Shown here: positions 9,192 to 17,514 of the stretch, piece by piece | How positions within the stretch are numbered: the stretch's first letter is position 1 | Layout: every line of letters starts with the position of its first letter | Source of the DNA: an uncultured Eubacteriales bacterium | GTDB taxonomy: Bacteria > Bacillota > Clostridia > Christensenellales > Aristaeellaceae | Assembly (NCBI GenBank): GCA_902765305.1 | Contig: CACWZI010000008.1 | Location: forward strand, 1-41,317 | Reading direction: 5' to 3' | Length of the DNA: 41,317 bases | Translations under genes and position numbers: made by a program | Notes under the pieces: generated by a model | What the model was told of the DNA's origin: nothing | Database searches by the model: none | The model's input: only the letters and a program-made list of their open reading frames with translations

Positions 9192-9830
9192 TTACACTCC
9201 CTTTGAGGCGCGCCTGGCATCCGCCAGGACGCTTTGCGCCGTATGCTTGATCTTGATCAGCAGCGTATCCCAGGCGGTGGTGAACACGCCGAAGAGTATC
9301 GGCCCCACACCCAGCGGTACGGTGCCCACCGCACCGGTGACAGCGATGATGGCGGCGTTGACGGCGCTGTAGGTCATCAAAACCAGAAAAAGCAGCAACC
9401 CCGCGTAGATCACATTCAGCGGCAGAGTGTAAAAGGCCCTCTGGGGAAACATCATCCAGCGGTCGTTGCCGCCGGGCGTCTTCGCGTAGAACCTGAAGAC
9501 GTTGTTGGTCAGCAGGTCGTTCACCGCCCCCAGCGCCAGCGCCAGCACCGCCATCTGGTCCAGCCAGCTGTGCAGGTAGGTGCCCAGCCCCCAAAGGAAG
9601 AAGAAGCAGGTCGCGCCGTTGAACCAGAATTTGATCAGCAGCGCCTTGAGGGTATCGGAAAGCCTGACCTTCGGGCCGGAGCGGTACCTGCGCAGCTCCG
9701 CCTCGCTCACCTTGGGCGAATTGCTCTCGTCCGCGGTGACCAGGTCATCCACGGCCTTGAGATTCAGCTTGTAGTACTCCGCCGCCGAGCGATCAGGCTC
9801 CCTGGGCGGGTTCTTCTGCTTTCGAGCCAT
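9192..9830 (-). CDS. Membrane protein of unknown function (pectin operon, fourth)
   Basis: I do not recognise this 212-residue protein. A charged N-terminal tail of about 60 residues, predicted cytoplasmic, is followed by about four hydrophobic segments near residues 65-85, 90-110, 132-155 and 160-185, and a short basic C-terminus. It lies within the pectin operon between another unknown membrane protein and the GH28 gene. It may help assemble or regulate the ABC importer, but this is inferred from position only. Confidence 0.75.
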   Translation of the reverse strand: MARKQKNPPREPDRSAAEYYKLNLKAVDDLVTADESNSPKVSEAELRRYRSGPKVRLSDTLKALLIKFWFNGATCFFFLWGLGTYLHSWLDQMAVLALALGAVNDLLTNNVFRFYAKTPGGNDRWMMFPQRAFYTLPLNVIYAGLLLFLVLMTYSAVNAAIIAVTGAVGTVPLGVGPILFGVFTTAWDTLLIKIKHTAQSVLADARRASKGV

Positions 9831-9860
9831 GCCTGTATGCGCCGCCGCGCCTCGGGGCGA

Positions 9861-10424
9861 CTATGCGTCCTCCCCGCTGATGTCGATGGCGCCCATATCG
9901 CCGTTCTCTTCCACATCCACGTTGGTGTTGATCTTCTTGAGCGCCTTGGAGTACACCGGCAACAGCGCCACCAGCGCCACGCCGATGATCAGTATGATCC
10001 GGTGGACCGTCAGCATGGTCTGGGCCTGGGCGATATAGACCTTGTCATCGCTCACAACGATGGGGTTGACCTCCCGGGTCAACGCCTCGGTAATGCGGCC
10101 CTGATAGAAGATGCCGGCGTAGATGATGATGGCCACCAGCACGAACATCAGCGCCAGCATCGGTACATTCACCTTCTTGCGATGGGGAAAGGCGTTCATG
10201 AAGCACACCATCAGCAGTATCGAAAACAGCATCGTGGCAAAGCCCGCCAGGCCCATGCCGGGCAGGTTGATGTACGCCGTGGTATCCGATATCTTCGTCA
10301 GGTTCAGGGAATAGTAGACGAAGGCCAGGGCGAAGGCGATCAGGGCGATGGTCTGGGGCTTGCGCTTCAGGGCGACGATGCGCTTGCGAATGAATTCACT
10401 GAAACCCTTGGGCTGGTTTGCCAT
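9861..10424 (-). CDS. Membrane protein of unknown function (pectin operon, third)
   Basis: The 187-residue product has a basic N-terminus (KRIVALKRKPQ) and four hydrophobic segments near residues 25-43, 54-76, 86-108 and 137-160. An outer loop of about 30 residues lies between the third and fourth segments, and the tail is acidic (ENGDMGAIDISGEDA). The ATG is 3 nt after the stop of the ATPase gene, so the two are translationally coupled. No known family is recognised. The same layout (four helices with one long outer loop) is seen in the proteins at 11515 and 11997. Confidence 0.75.
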   Translation of the reverse strand: MANQPKGFSEFIRKRIVALKRKPQTIALIAFALAFVYYSLNLTKISDTTAYINLPGMGLAGFATMLFSILLMVCFMNAFPHRKKVNVPMLALMFVLVAIIIYAGIFYQGRITEALTREVNPIVVSDDKVYIAQAQTMLTVHRIILIIGVALVALLPVYSKALKKINTNVDVEENGDMGAIDISGEDA

Positions 10425-10427
10425 GTC

Positions 10428-11501
10428 TCACCGATCCCCTTTCCGTATGGCGTTGGTGGTTTCCTTGTCGAAGAAGTGCTTGCGCCTGAAGCCCAGTTGG
10501 ACGGTGTCGCCGTTTTTGTAGTCGGTCCAGCCCCTCAGCTTGGCCGTGACGCGGATATTATCGCCCATGTGGCCATGCACCAGCGTGTTCATGCCCAGGT
10601 TCTCGTTGGAGAACACCTTCACCGCCAGCGTGCCGCCCTCGGCGATGTCCTCGGGGCGCACGCCCAGAGTGATGGCCTTTCGGTTGTAATTTGCCAGCGT
10701 CGCCTTCTCCTCGTCACTCAGCGCCACCTCGAAGCCCTTGCCGTGCAGCGCGCCGTTTTCGAAGGTCACGTCGAAGAAGTTCATCGGCGGCAGGCCGATG
10801 AAGCCCGCCACGAAGGTGTTGTTGGGCGAATCGTACAGCTCCAGCGGCGTGCCGACCTGCTGCACGTGGCCCATGGACATGCAGACGATGCGGTCCGCCA
10901 GGGTCAGCGCCTCGGTCTGGTCGTGGGTGACGTACATCATCGTGGCGTTCAGCCGCTTGTGCAGCAGCAGTATCTCCCGCCGGGTGGCGCCTCGCAGCTT
11001 GGCGTCCAGGTTGGACAGGGGCTCGTCGAACAGGAACACCTTGGGGTTGCGGACGATGGAGCGGCCCATGGCCACGCGCTGGCGCTGGCCGCCGGAGAGC
11101 TGGGAGGGCTTCTTGTTCAGCTGGCTGGTCAGGCCCAGTATGTCCGCCGCCGCCAGCACCTTCTTATGTATGACGTTGGGGTCCTCCTTGCGCAGCAGCA
11201 GCGAAAAGGCCATGTTTTCATAGATGGTCATGTGGCCGTACAGCGCGTAGTTCTGGAACACCATCGCCATGTCCCGGTCCTTGGCCGGCGCGCGGGTGAT
11301 GTCCCGCCCGTCCAGCAGCAGGTTGCCCCGGGAGATGTCCTCCAGGCCCGCGACCATGCGCAGCGTGGTGGACTTGCCGCAGCCCGAGGGGCCGACCAGC
11401 ACGATCAACTCGCCGTCCTTGATGTCGATGTTGAAATCGTACACCGCCTGGACGTTGTTGTCGTATATTTTATCGATATGCTGTAAACTCAACTGTGCCA
11501 T
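10428..11501 (-). CDS. MsmK/UgpC-type sugar ABC transporter ATPase (first copy)
   Basis: This is a nucleotide-binding subunit of a carbohydrate ABC importer. The 357 residues carry Walker A GPSGCGKST, the signature LSGGQRQRV, Walker B ending in LFDEPLSNLD, VTHDQTEA and a C-terminal TOBE-like domain. The start follows GGGGAGGGCGCACC. It differs clearly from the copy at 5255-6331, for example in the C-terminal domain, so this is an old duplication or separate recruitment. It is enclosed on both sides by pairs of small membrane proteins of unknown function. Confidence 0.93.
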   Translation of the reverse strand: MAQLSLQHIDKIYDNNVQAVYDFNIDIKDGELIVLVGPSGCGKSTTLRMVAGLEDISRGNLLLDGRDITRAPAKDRDMAMVFQNYALYGHMTIYENMAFSLLLRKEDPNVIHKKVLAAADILGLTSQLNKKPSQLSGGQRQRVAMGRSIVRNPKVFLFDEPLSNLDAKLRGATRREILLLHKRLNATMMYVTHDQTEALTLADRIVCMSMGHVQQVGTPLELYDSPNNTFVAGFIGLPPMNFFDVTFENGALHGKGFEVALSDEEKATLANYNRKAITLGVRPEDIAEGGTLAVKVFSNENLGMNTLVHGHMGDNIRVTAKLRGWTDYKNGDTVQLGFRRKHFFDKETTNAIRKGDR

Positions 11502-11514
11502 GGTGCGCCCTCCC

Positions 11515-12000
11515 CTATGCCTTCTGGCCTTCCAGGCCGGCGATATGCGCCTGCAGCGCGCGGCTCTTCGTGAAGTTGATCACCGCGGCCACGAACAGAC
11601 AGGCGGCAGAGCCCACGAGATAGATCACGGCCCGGGTGAACTGCCCGTTGCTCATCGCCAGCAGCTCCACGCCGCCGACGGTGACCGTCGTCTGGTGGGC
11701 CGGTACCGGCAGTATGAATATCCGGGCGATCTGGATCACGCCCAGCACGCACAGCACCCCGGAAAAGCTCTGCTTATAGTTCTTCACGCCCTCGGAGGCC
11801 AGGAAAGCCGCCAGCATGAACACCAGGTTATAGAGGATGGAAGCGCCCATCATCATGTTGTAGTAATAATCCAAATTGATTCTATAGAGGCTGACAAAGT
11901 ACAGCGCGTCCAATACGATGGCCAACAGCACCAGCCGGGAGGACGTGGTATTCTTTGTAAAACGCATGCGATCGAGGCGAACGGACTGGTCATTCATCAT
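11515..12000 (-). CDS. Membrane protein of unknown function (pectin operon, second)
   Basis: This 161-residue protein has four predicted membrane segments near residues 22-42, 48-70, 80-98 and 123-145. An outer loop follows the third, and the tail is basic and probably cytoplasmic (KSRALQAHIAGLEGQKA). Its ATG overlaps the stop of the gene before it by 4 nt (ATGA), a sign that both products are made in similar amounts. No family is recognised. Confidence 0.75.
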   Translation of the reverse strand: MMNDQSVRLDRMRFTKNTTSSRLVLLAIVLDALYFVSLYRINLDYYYNMMMGASILYNLVFMLAAFLASEGVKNYKQSFSGVLCVLGVIQIARIFILPVPAHQTTVTVGGVELLAMSNGQFTRAVIYLVGSAACLFVAAVINFTKSRALQAHIAGLEGQKA

Positions 12001-12587
12001 GCCGACACCGCCTTTCCGGCCGCAAGCAGCCGTTTTTCTTCATTCATCAGCCGGATCTTCCAGAACATATTCACCACGAGCAGCACGGACACGAGCAGCG
12101 TCAGCCCGAATACCGCGTAGTGAATGTCGAACCAGAACGTGGATTCCGTGTATAGGGTCTTCATAGCCGTGGCAAACATCTCCAGCGCCGCGAAGTCGAC
12201 GGTCAGGAATTGGGCGCGGAAGGCCATGATTTGGCCGTGGGCCCAGGCGGCCACGCACACGTTTGCGACGACGTTCAGTATGACCGCGATGTAATTGCCG
12301 ATATAGTATTTCCTGCGCACATGCGTGTTCATCAAAAACAGCAGGCAGGACAGCAGGATCAATCCAATGCTCACGCGAAGCAGCGCATGGTTGAAGGGCT
12401 GCATGTCGTAATAGACGATGGACCCCGGCACCATGGTCTGGGTAAAGTCATTGTCGTTCATCATCGTGGGCTTGAGACTGTCATACATATCTGTCATGCT
12501 CCCAAGCGCGTATATAAATACGATCACACTGGCGACGATTGACAAAAGACATATGACCCGCTGCACAGTCATTTGTTTTTTATACAT
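11997..12587 (-). CDS. Membrane protein of unknown function (pectin operon, first)
   Basis: The protein is 196 residues with the start at 12587 (MYKKQMTVQ), which follows GGGGGAAAG; an ATG seven codons upstream has no ribosome site. A first membrane segment is near residues 10-30. An outer loop of about 40 residues rich in Asp and Met follows, and then three more segments and a basic tail. It comes directly after the solute-binding protein gene and an intervening hairpin. The function is unknown; position suggests a role with the transporter. Confidence 0.75.
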   Translation of the reverse strand: MYKKQMTVQRVICLLSIVASVIVFIYALGSMTDMYDSLKPTMMNDNDFTQTMVPGSIVYYDMQPFNHALLRVSIGLILLSCLLFLMNTHVRRKYYIGNYIAVILNVVANVCVAAWAHGQIMAFRAQFLTVDFAALEMFATAMKTLYTESTFWFDIHYAVFGLTLLVSVLLVVNMFWKIRLMNEEKRLLAAGKAVSA

Positions 12588-12618
12588 GACGATCTTTCCC
12601 CCGCTCATCTCAGGATAA

Positions 12619-12647
12619 CCGTCCGCCCCGCCGCGCGGGGCGGACGG
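12619..12647. terminator. Intercistronic hairpin after the solute-binding protein gene
   Basis: The arms CCGTCCGCCCCG (12619-12630) and CGGGGCGGACGG (12636-12647) pair perfectly. On the minus strand, the direction of the operon, no T-run follows. It is therefore more likely to stabilise the upstream mRNA or to lower read-through, as is known after malE-type genes, than to end transcription completely. Confidence 0.6.
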
Positions 12648-12681
12648 ACTTTGGTTTTTTACCCCTTCCAGGGCTGGCTCA

Positions 12682-14739
12682 TCAGCCGTTCAGGCTGTTG
12701 TAGTAGTCCTGCAGGCGCTGCCAGGCAGTGGTCTTCAGGAAGGAATACTGGGTGCCGCCCCAGCTGTCGGTCACGGTGGCGGCGGCCTCGTCCGCGCTGG
12801 TCATGCCGTCCAGGGTGAAGCCCTTGACGATGAGATCCACGAACACGTTCTCGCCGTCCTTGCCCAGGTTGAACTTGCCGCTGGCAGTCAGGGCGCTGAA
12901 GGTGTTCAGCATATCGTTCTCGGTCTTGGTGTTGGGCAGCACGGTGGGCACGGAGGTGTACCAGCGATTCTCGGTGATGGCCAGCTCGGGATGCTTGATC
13001 ACGCCCAGGCCGATGGCCGTGGAGATGTGGCCCGCGCCTTCCTTGCCGACCTCGTGGGTGCACTGGTACTCGAAGGCCTGGCTCTTGGCGAAGGACAGGG
13101 TGGAGCCCAGATACATGCGGGCGTAGTTGGTATAGTTGCCGCTGGCCTTCTCCCACAGCTCCGCGTAGGTGGCGTCGGCGATGACGGGCATCTCCTTGCC
13201 GTTGAAGACGAAGGTCTCGTAGCTGCCGTCGTCCTTGGTCTTGATGAAGGCGTCAGGGCCGTAGCTCATCAGGATCTGGCCCTTGTCGGAGAAGGCGTAG
13301 TCGATCAGGCTCAGCGCCGCGTTCAGCTTGGCCTCGTCGCCTTCGACGCCGGCCTTGGAGATGGCCCAGCCGTCGGTCTTGACCGAGCGCCAGGATTCGG
13401 TGAAGCGCATGTACACGCCGTTCTCGTCGGTGCCGTCATACCAGCGGGCCACGGGCACCAGGACCGCCATGTATTTCTCGCCGTCCTGCAGCTTGGTGGC
13501 GTTCATGATGGTCTGGGTCTGGTTGTAGTCGTAGCTCATGAAGCCCAGGTCGTTCTCCAGATAGGTGCCGCTGTTCTCCTCGGAGGAGTCCATAAACGCC
13601 TTGGAGATCAGGCCCTCCTTGGCCATGTCGTTCATGCGGCCCATGGCCTGGTAGGCGGCCGCCTCCTGGCGGGCGTCATGCAGCATGCCGTCGTTGCCGA
13701 TGTACAGGTAATCCTGGCGGCTCTCCATGCCGCGCACGCCGAACAGGTGACCGGCCAGGCGGATCATATCCACGCGGCGCTGGTTGTTGGCCTCCTCGCG
13801 GGTGAACAGGCCCTGTACGGAATCGGTGCCGTTGAGGGTCTGGGGATTGGCGACCACGCACCGCAGCAGGGCGACCATCTCGTCGGCGTCCCAGGCGGCG
13901 TTCTGGCCCACGAACAGGTTGGAGCGCTCGGTGCCGTAGTATCCGCCGTAGGCCGCGTCGATGTAGGCGCGCAGCATGTTGACGGCCTCGACGCCGCTCA
14001 TGGCGCCCTTCTCGTTCATGGCGGCCACGATGTTGCCGGCGGCGTCGTAGTTCTTGGTGACGGTCTCGACCCCGGAGCCGTCCAGCTTCACGGTCTCGAT
14101 TTCGATGGTGCCGCTGGTGGGCATGTAGGGCTGGTAGACCGGCGCGGCGGTGTCGTTGCAGGCGTCGGCGGTGAACTCACCCTCGCCGTCCAGCAGCTTC
14201 TGCGCCCAGTCCACGCGCATCAGGGGCATGCGCTCGATGTCGTTGACGCCGTCGAAGTAGGGGCTGAAGTAGATGGCGCCGGTATCGGTGTTGCCGGTGA
14301 TGGACAGGCGGACGATGGGGTTCGCGTCCAGGTAGGCCTTGAAGGAGGGCATCTGGTCCAGGTAATCGGCCAGGTTGACCAGGCTGCCGGCCTCGCCGTA
14401 CTCGGACAGGGTCGCGGCGGTGCCGCTGATCATGTCGACCTCGTTCAGGCGGTCCTTCCAGAACTCGAACTCCTTGGTGGTGTTGTTGCCCTGGTACTTG
14501 TCCTCGAACTTCACGCCGAGGATCTTCTCAAGCTCCACCCAGGTGGGCTTCAGGTCGCCGGTGTTGTAGGTGTTGCCGTCGGCCAGAGTCACGCCGCTGC
14601 CGGCGGTCTCGGCATCGAAAGCGATGCCCGTCTTGGTGCTATTGTAGCCGGTGGCCATGCGCAGCACGGTGTCCTCGGCCAGCGCGGCGCAGGACAGCAG
14701 CATGACGCAGGCCAACAGGATCGACAAGAGCTTCTTCAT
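12682..14739 (-). CDS. Extracellular sugar-binding protein of the ABC importer
   Basis: This is the receptor for the oligosaccharide importer, secreted and held at the outer face of the membrane. The 685-residue length is large for the class but usual for partners of LplB/YtcP permeases. The N-terminal signal peptide (about 22 residues) contains LLSC, a possible lipobox, and also ALA before Glu, a possible ordinary signal peptidase site, so the anchoring mode is uncertain. Many aromatic and acidic residues occur along the mature chain. AAGGAGGAATCTCGT precedes the ATG. It sits 19 nt after the YtcP-type permease gene. Confidence 0.9.
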   Translation of the reverse strand: MKKLLSILLACVMLLSCAALAEDTVLRMATGYNSTKTGIAFDAETAGSGVTLADGNTYNTGDLKPTWVELEKILGVKFEDKYQGNNTTKEFEFWKDRLNEVDMISGTAATLSEYGEAGSLVNLADYLDQMPSFKAYLDANPIVRLSITGNTDTGAIYFSPYFDGVNDIERMPLMRVDWAQKLLDGEGEFTADACNDTAAPVYQPYMPTSGTIEIETVKLDGSGVETVTKNYDAAGNIVAAMNEKGAMSGVEAVNMLRAYIDAAYGGYYGTERSNLFVGQNAAWDADEMVALLRCVVANPQTLNGTDSVQGLFTREEANNQRRVDMIRLAGHLFGVRGMESRQDYLYIGNDGMLHDARQEAAAYQAMGRMNDMAKEGLISKAFMDSSEENSGTYLENDLGFMSYDYNQTQTIMNATKLQDGEKYMAVLVPVARWYDGTDENGVYMRFTESWRSVKTDGWAISKAGVEGDEAKLNAALSLIDYAFSDKGQILMSYGPDAFIKTKDDGSYETFVFNGKEMPVIADATYAELWEKASGNYTNYARMYLGSTLSFAKSQAFEYQCTHEVGKEGAGHISTAIGLGVIKHPELAITENRWYTSVPTVLPNTKTENDMLNTFSALTASGKFNLGKDGENVFVDLIVKGFTLDGMTSADEAAATVTDSWGGTQYSFLKTTAWQRLQDYYNSLNG

Positions 14740-14758
14740 ACGAGATTCCTCCTTGATT

Positions 14759-15649
14759 TTATTCCTTCACACCGCCGGCATTGGTGCCTTTGGCGAAGTA
14801 CTTCTGGATAAAGGGGTAGATGATCAGGATCGGCACGATGGAGCAGACGATCAGCGCGTAGATCACGGAATCCGAGGCGTAGCTCTCGTTCCAGCCGGCC
14901 ATGGTCTCGGAATTGGTGAAGTCCTCCAGCGTCAGTCGGATGAACACCTGCAGCGGATGCTCGTGGGCGTTGGAGATCATCTGGCGCGCCCAGAAGTAGC
15001 CGTTCCAGCGGGAAATGGCGAAGAACAGCGCCACAGTTGCGATGGTGGACTTGGACATGGGGATGAAAACCTTGCTCAGCACGCCGAACTCGGTCGCGCC
15101 GTCGACGATGGCGGCCTCCTCGATCTCGCTGGGCACGTTCTCAAAGGCATTGCGCAGCAGTATGATGTTCATCGCCGCCATGCCCATGGCGATGACCACC
15201 AGCCACTTGTCGTCCATGATGCCCACGGAATTGAACACATTCTTGGTGGCCAGGTAGTTCAGGTACTGGGGCACGATGCCGGCGGAAAACCACATGGTGA
15301 ACACCAGGTAGAAGTTGAACACCTTGCGGAACAGCAGCCGCTTCTTGGACAGGGCGTAGGCGCCCAGTATGGCCACGCCCAGCGCCCACAGCGTGCCGTA
15401 GACCGTCAGAAACAGCGTGTTGGAATAGGAATTCCAGAACATGTTGTCATTGAACATCCTGCGGAAGGCGTCGAACTGGATGTCCTTGGGGAACAGAACC
15501 ACCTCGCCGTAGTCCACGGCGTGACGCCCGCTGATGGAGGCCGACACCGCGTACAGGAACGGGTACAGGCACCCCAGTGCGAACACGGTCAGGAGCGTAT
15601 AGCTGACGATCTTAAAGATCAGCTCGGAGACTTCGAGTTTTCTTTTCAT
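14759..15649 (-). CDS. CUT1-type sugar permease, YtcP/LplC family
   Basis: This is one half of the membrane channel of the importer. The 296 residues contain six predicted membrane segments. The cytoplasmic EAA loop reads EEAAIVDGATEFGVLSKVFIP and docks the ATPase. The N-terminus (MKRKLEVSELIFKI) is that of the YtcP group, which pairs with LplB-type permeases and large binding proteins for complex polysaccharide fragments. The start follows GGGGGGATTTCA. It lies 12 nt downstream of the partner permease gene. Confidence 0.94.
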   Translation of the reverse strand: MKRKLEVSELIFKIVSYTLLTVFALGCLYPFLYAVSASISGRHAVDYGEVVLFPKDIQFDAFRRMFNDNMFWNSYSNTLFLTVYGTLWALGVAILGAYALSKKRLLFRKVFNFYLVFTMWFSAGIVPQYLNYLATKNVFNSVGIMDDKWLVVIAMGMAAMNIILLRNAFENVPSEIEEAAIVDGATEFGVLSKVFIPMSKSTIATVALFFAISRWNGYFWARQMISNAHEHPLQVFIRLTLEDFTNSETMAGWNESYASDSVIYALIVCSIVPILIIYPFIQKYFAKGTNAGGVKE

Positions 15650-15661
15650 TGAAATCCCCCC

Positions 15662-16723
15662 TTAGTACAGCGACACGTTGGACGCCTTGCGGGCCACCGT
15701 ATTCGCGCCGATGACCAGCAGCATGCCCACCACGTTGTTCATCATCTCGGCGGCGGACGCGATGCCCTTCTGGGCGCCCGCCAGGCCGTAGCGCTGGGCG
15801 AAGGTGGAGACCACGTCGGCGGTCACGTAGGTGTTGGTGTTGTAAAGCAGCAGCACCTTCTCATAGCCGATGTTCAGCAGCGAGCCGATGCGCATGATCA
15901 GCATGATGACAATGGTGGAGAGTATGCTGGGCAGCACCACGTAGCGCATCTGAGCCATCTTGCCCGCGCCGTCGATCTGCGCCGCCTCGTAGCTGGTGGG
16001 CGATATGGCGATGATCGCCGCGAAGAACACGATGCTGTCGTAGCCCGCCGTCTCCCATATGCCGCTGATCTGGTAGATGCCGCGGAAGAAATCCGGGTTG
16101 TTCAGCAGGCCCGCGTTGGCCGTCTCCTGGGAGATCAGGCCCAGGCGCGCCAGGAACTGGCTGACGATGCCCGCGCCGCTGGTCAGCGAGCCCTGCTTCA
16201 CCAGCATCATCACCAGCGAGGTCATGACGACGGTGGACATGAACTTCGGCAGATAGGTGAGCACCTGGTAGACGCTGCGGGCGATGTTGGAGCGTATCTC
16301 GTTGAAGAACAGGGCCAGTATGATGGGCATCGGGAAGCCGAAGCACAGGCCGTAGAAGCTGAGCAGGAAGGTGTTGCGCAGCGCCCGCCAGAATTCCGCC
16401 GACATGCCGGCGCTGGCGCCGCCGCCAACCAGAAGGGTCTTGAAATAGGAGAAGCCCGCGAAGTACTGGTCCGCCACCGGCTTGACCTGGTCGCTGACCT
16501 TGAAAGCGCCCAGCAATTCGTACATGGGCAGGTAGCGCCAGAACAGGAAGACCAGCAGGGTGGGCAGCAGCATCACGTACAGACGCCAATCCTTCAGGAT
16601 CGTGCGCCCTACGTGCAGCCAGTAGTGCTTTTCGACATCGTCGCGCACCATCTGTTCGGGGTTTTCCCGATAAGTGCCGCTGGCCTGATCAAAAATCAGA
16701 AAATCCGATCCCTTGTCTCTCAT
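15662..16723 (-). CDS. CUT1-type sugar permease, LplB family
   Basis: This is the second half of the channel. The 353-residue protein has a cytoplasmic N-terminal extension of about 55 residues (MRDKGSDFLIF onwards) before six predicted membrane segments. The EAA loop is YEAAQIDGAGKMAQMRYVVLP. The ATG at 16723 overlaps the stop codon of the upstream membrane protein gene in an ATGA junction. A longer in-frame reading up to 17437 would run through that other gene and is not accepted. LplB/YtcP pairs import pectic and other plant oligosaccharides in Firmicutes. Confidence 0.94.
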   Translation of the reverse strand: MRDKGSDFLIFDQASGTYRENPEQMVRDDVEKHYWLHVGRTILKDWRLYVMLLPTLLVFLFWRYLPMYELLGAFKVSDQVKPVADQYFAGFSYFKTLLVGGGASAGMSAEFWRALRNTFLLSFYGLCFGFPMPIILALFFNEIRSNIARSVYQVLTYLPKFMSTVVMTSLVMMLVKQGSLTSGAGIVSQFLARLGLISQETANAGLLNNPDFFRGIYQISGIWETAGYDSIVFFAAIIAISPTSYEAAQIDGAGKMAQMRYVVLPSILSTIVIMLIMRIGSLLNIGYEKVLLLYNTNTYVTADVVSTFAQRYGLAGAQKGIASAAEMMNNVVGMLLVIGANTVARKASNVSLY

Positions 16724-17307
16724 CAGTATCCTCCTCTTTCCTCGTTTTCCTGCTGCCTCAGCCTGAGCAGGTAGTGGTTTTGTTCCTCGAATATGCCGTC
16801 CAGCCGGCGGGCGATCCATATCAGCACCAGCGTAAACAGCACTGTGATCACATCGGTGGTAAAGAAGCCCAGCGCCGCAACCGGGTCGCTGCCCAGCACA
16901 ACGGCGGCCAGCGCCCTTCCCAGCTGCATAAGCCCCGTCACCATAAGCGCCAGCGCCAGCGATTTCCACACGCTTTCGCGTATGCCCTCGGGCGTGGCGG
17001 CCCTGACATATCCCAGCGCGGCCAGGGACAGCAGGTTGCCCAGGCAATAGATGGCATAATGCTTCATACCTGCGCCGGAGGTCATGCAGAATATGATGCC
17101 GCCCAACACGGCGTGCAGCCCCGCCCAGGGCCCCCAGCGCATTAACACGATGCAAGTGACCGCCGGGGTCACAGACACGGTATAGGGCTCGTTTGGGAAC
17201 CAGCGCCGCGCGGCGGTGACGGCCAGCGTCTCGGCCACCGTCAGCATCAGGGCGAACATCGCCAGATCCAGCGCCCGGTATTGTTTGACCGTTCTGCGTT
17301 TTTGCAA
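16723..17307 (-). CDS. ECF S-component-like integral membrane protein
   Basis: The first gene of the operon encodes about 194 residues with five or six hydrophobic segments. It contains the small-residue pattern GPWAGLHAVLGGIIFC, which resembles the substrate-binding (S) subunits of ECF transporters. The tail is charged (EEQNHYLLRLRQQENEE). The likely start is a TTG at 17307, preceded by GGAGGTGGGCGG; another TTG lies six codons further up. No EcfA or EcfT gene is near, so if it is an S component it would use a shared module. The family assignment is tentative. Its stop is fused to the start of the permease gene. Confidence 0.65.
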   Translation of the reverse strand: MQKRRTVKQYRALDLAMFALMLTVAETLAVTAARRWFPNEPYTVSVTPAVTCIVLMRWGPWAGLHAVLGGIIFCMTSGAGMKHYAIYCLGNLLSLAALGYVRAATPEGIRESVWKSLALALMVTGLMQLGRALAAVVLGSDPVAALGFFTTDVITVLFTLVLIWIARRLDGIFEEQNHYLLRLRQQENEERGGY

Positions 17308-17436
17308 CCGCCCACCTCCAGCCAACCGGTCCGGCGCTGTCCTCGCGCCCGCGCATCAGCCGGACCGTTTTTCGGTCACAGGTGCGGCGTACCCTCTGAA
17401 TATTACAAGTACGCCACGAAATTGACACCTTGCACA
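17308..17436 (-). promoter_or_regulatory. Structured leader (about 130 nt) of the pectin operon
   Basis: Between the predicted transcription start near 17436 and the first start codon lies an untranslated leader with two hairpins. In the first, GTGGCGTAC pairs with GTACGCCGCAC. In the second, GGTCCGGC pairs with GCCGGACC around a G+C-rich loop. The second ends about 8 nt before the ribosome site. The arrangement could control translation or termination by ligand, protein or leader folding. No known riboswitch core was recognised. Confidence 0.5.
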
Positions 17437-17442
17437 ATTCGG

Positions 17443-17471
17443 ATTATAGCATCGACCGCAAATCATGTCAA
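17443..17471 (-). promoter_or_regulatory. Consensus SigA promoter of the 14-gene pectin operon
   Basis: On the minus strand TTGACA (17471-17466) and TATAAT (17448-17443) are separated by exactly 17 bp, a perfect match to the housekeeping consensus. No clear operator palindrome was identified next to it. So strong a promoter before catabolic genes suggests control by repression or at the leader. Confidence 0.9.
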
Positions 17472-17514
17472 TGAAATCAATAGGATAAAATACTACTTCT
17501 TTTAATATCGGCCA

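Noticed and set aside
17308-17436. Known riboswitch (FMN, cobalamin, preQ1, THF, SAM) in the pectin leader
   Set aside because: Conserved cores of these classes were looked for by eye and not found; only unassigned hairpins remain.
16724-17437. N-terminal extension of the LplB permease to 591 residues
   Set aside because: The extra part is Arg/Gly-rich and overlaps the in-frame, membrane-type gene at 16723-17307, which has a ribosome site and a normal ATGA junction.
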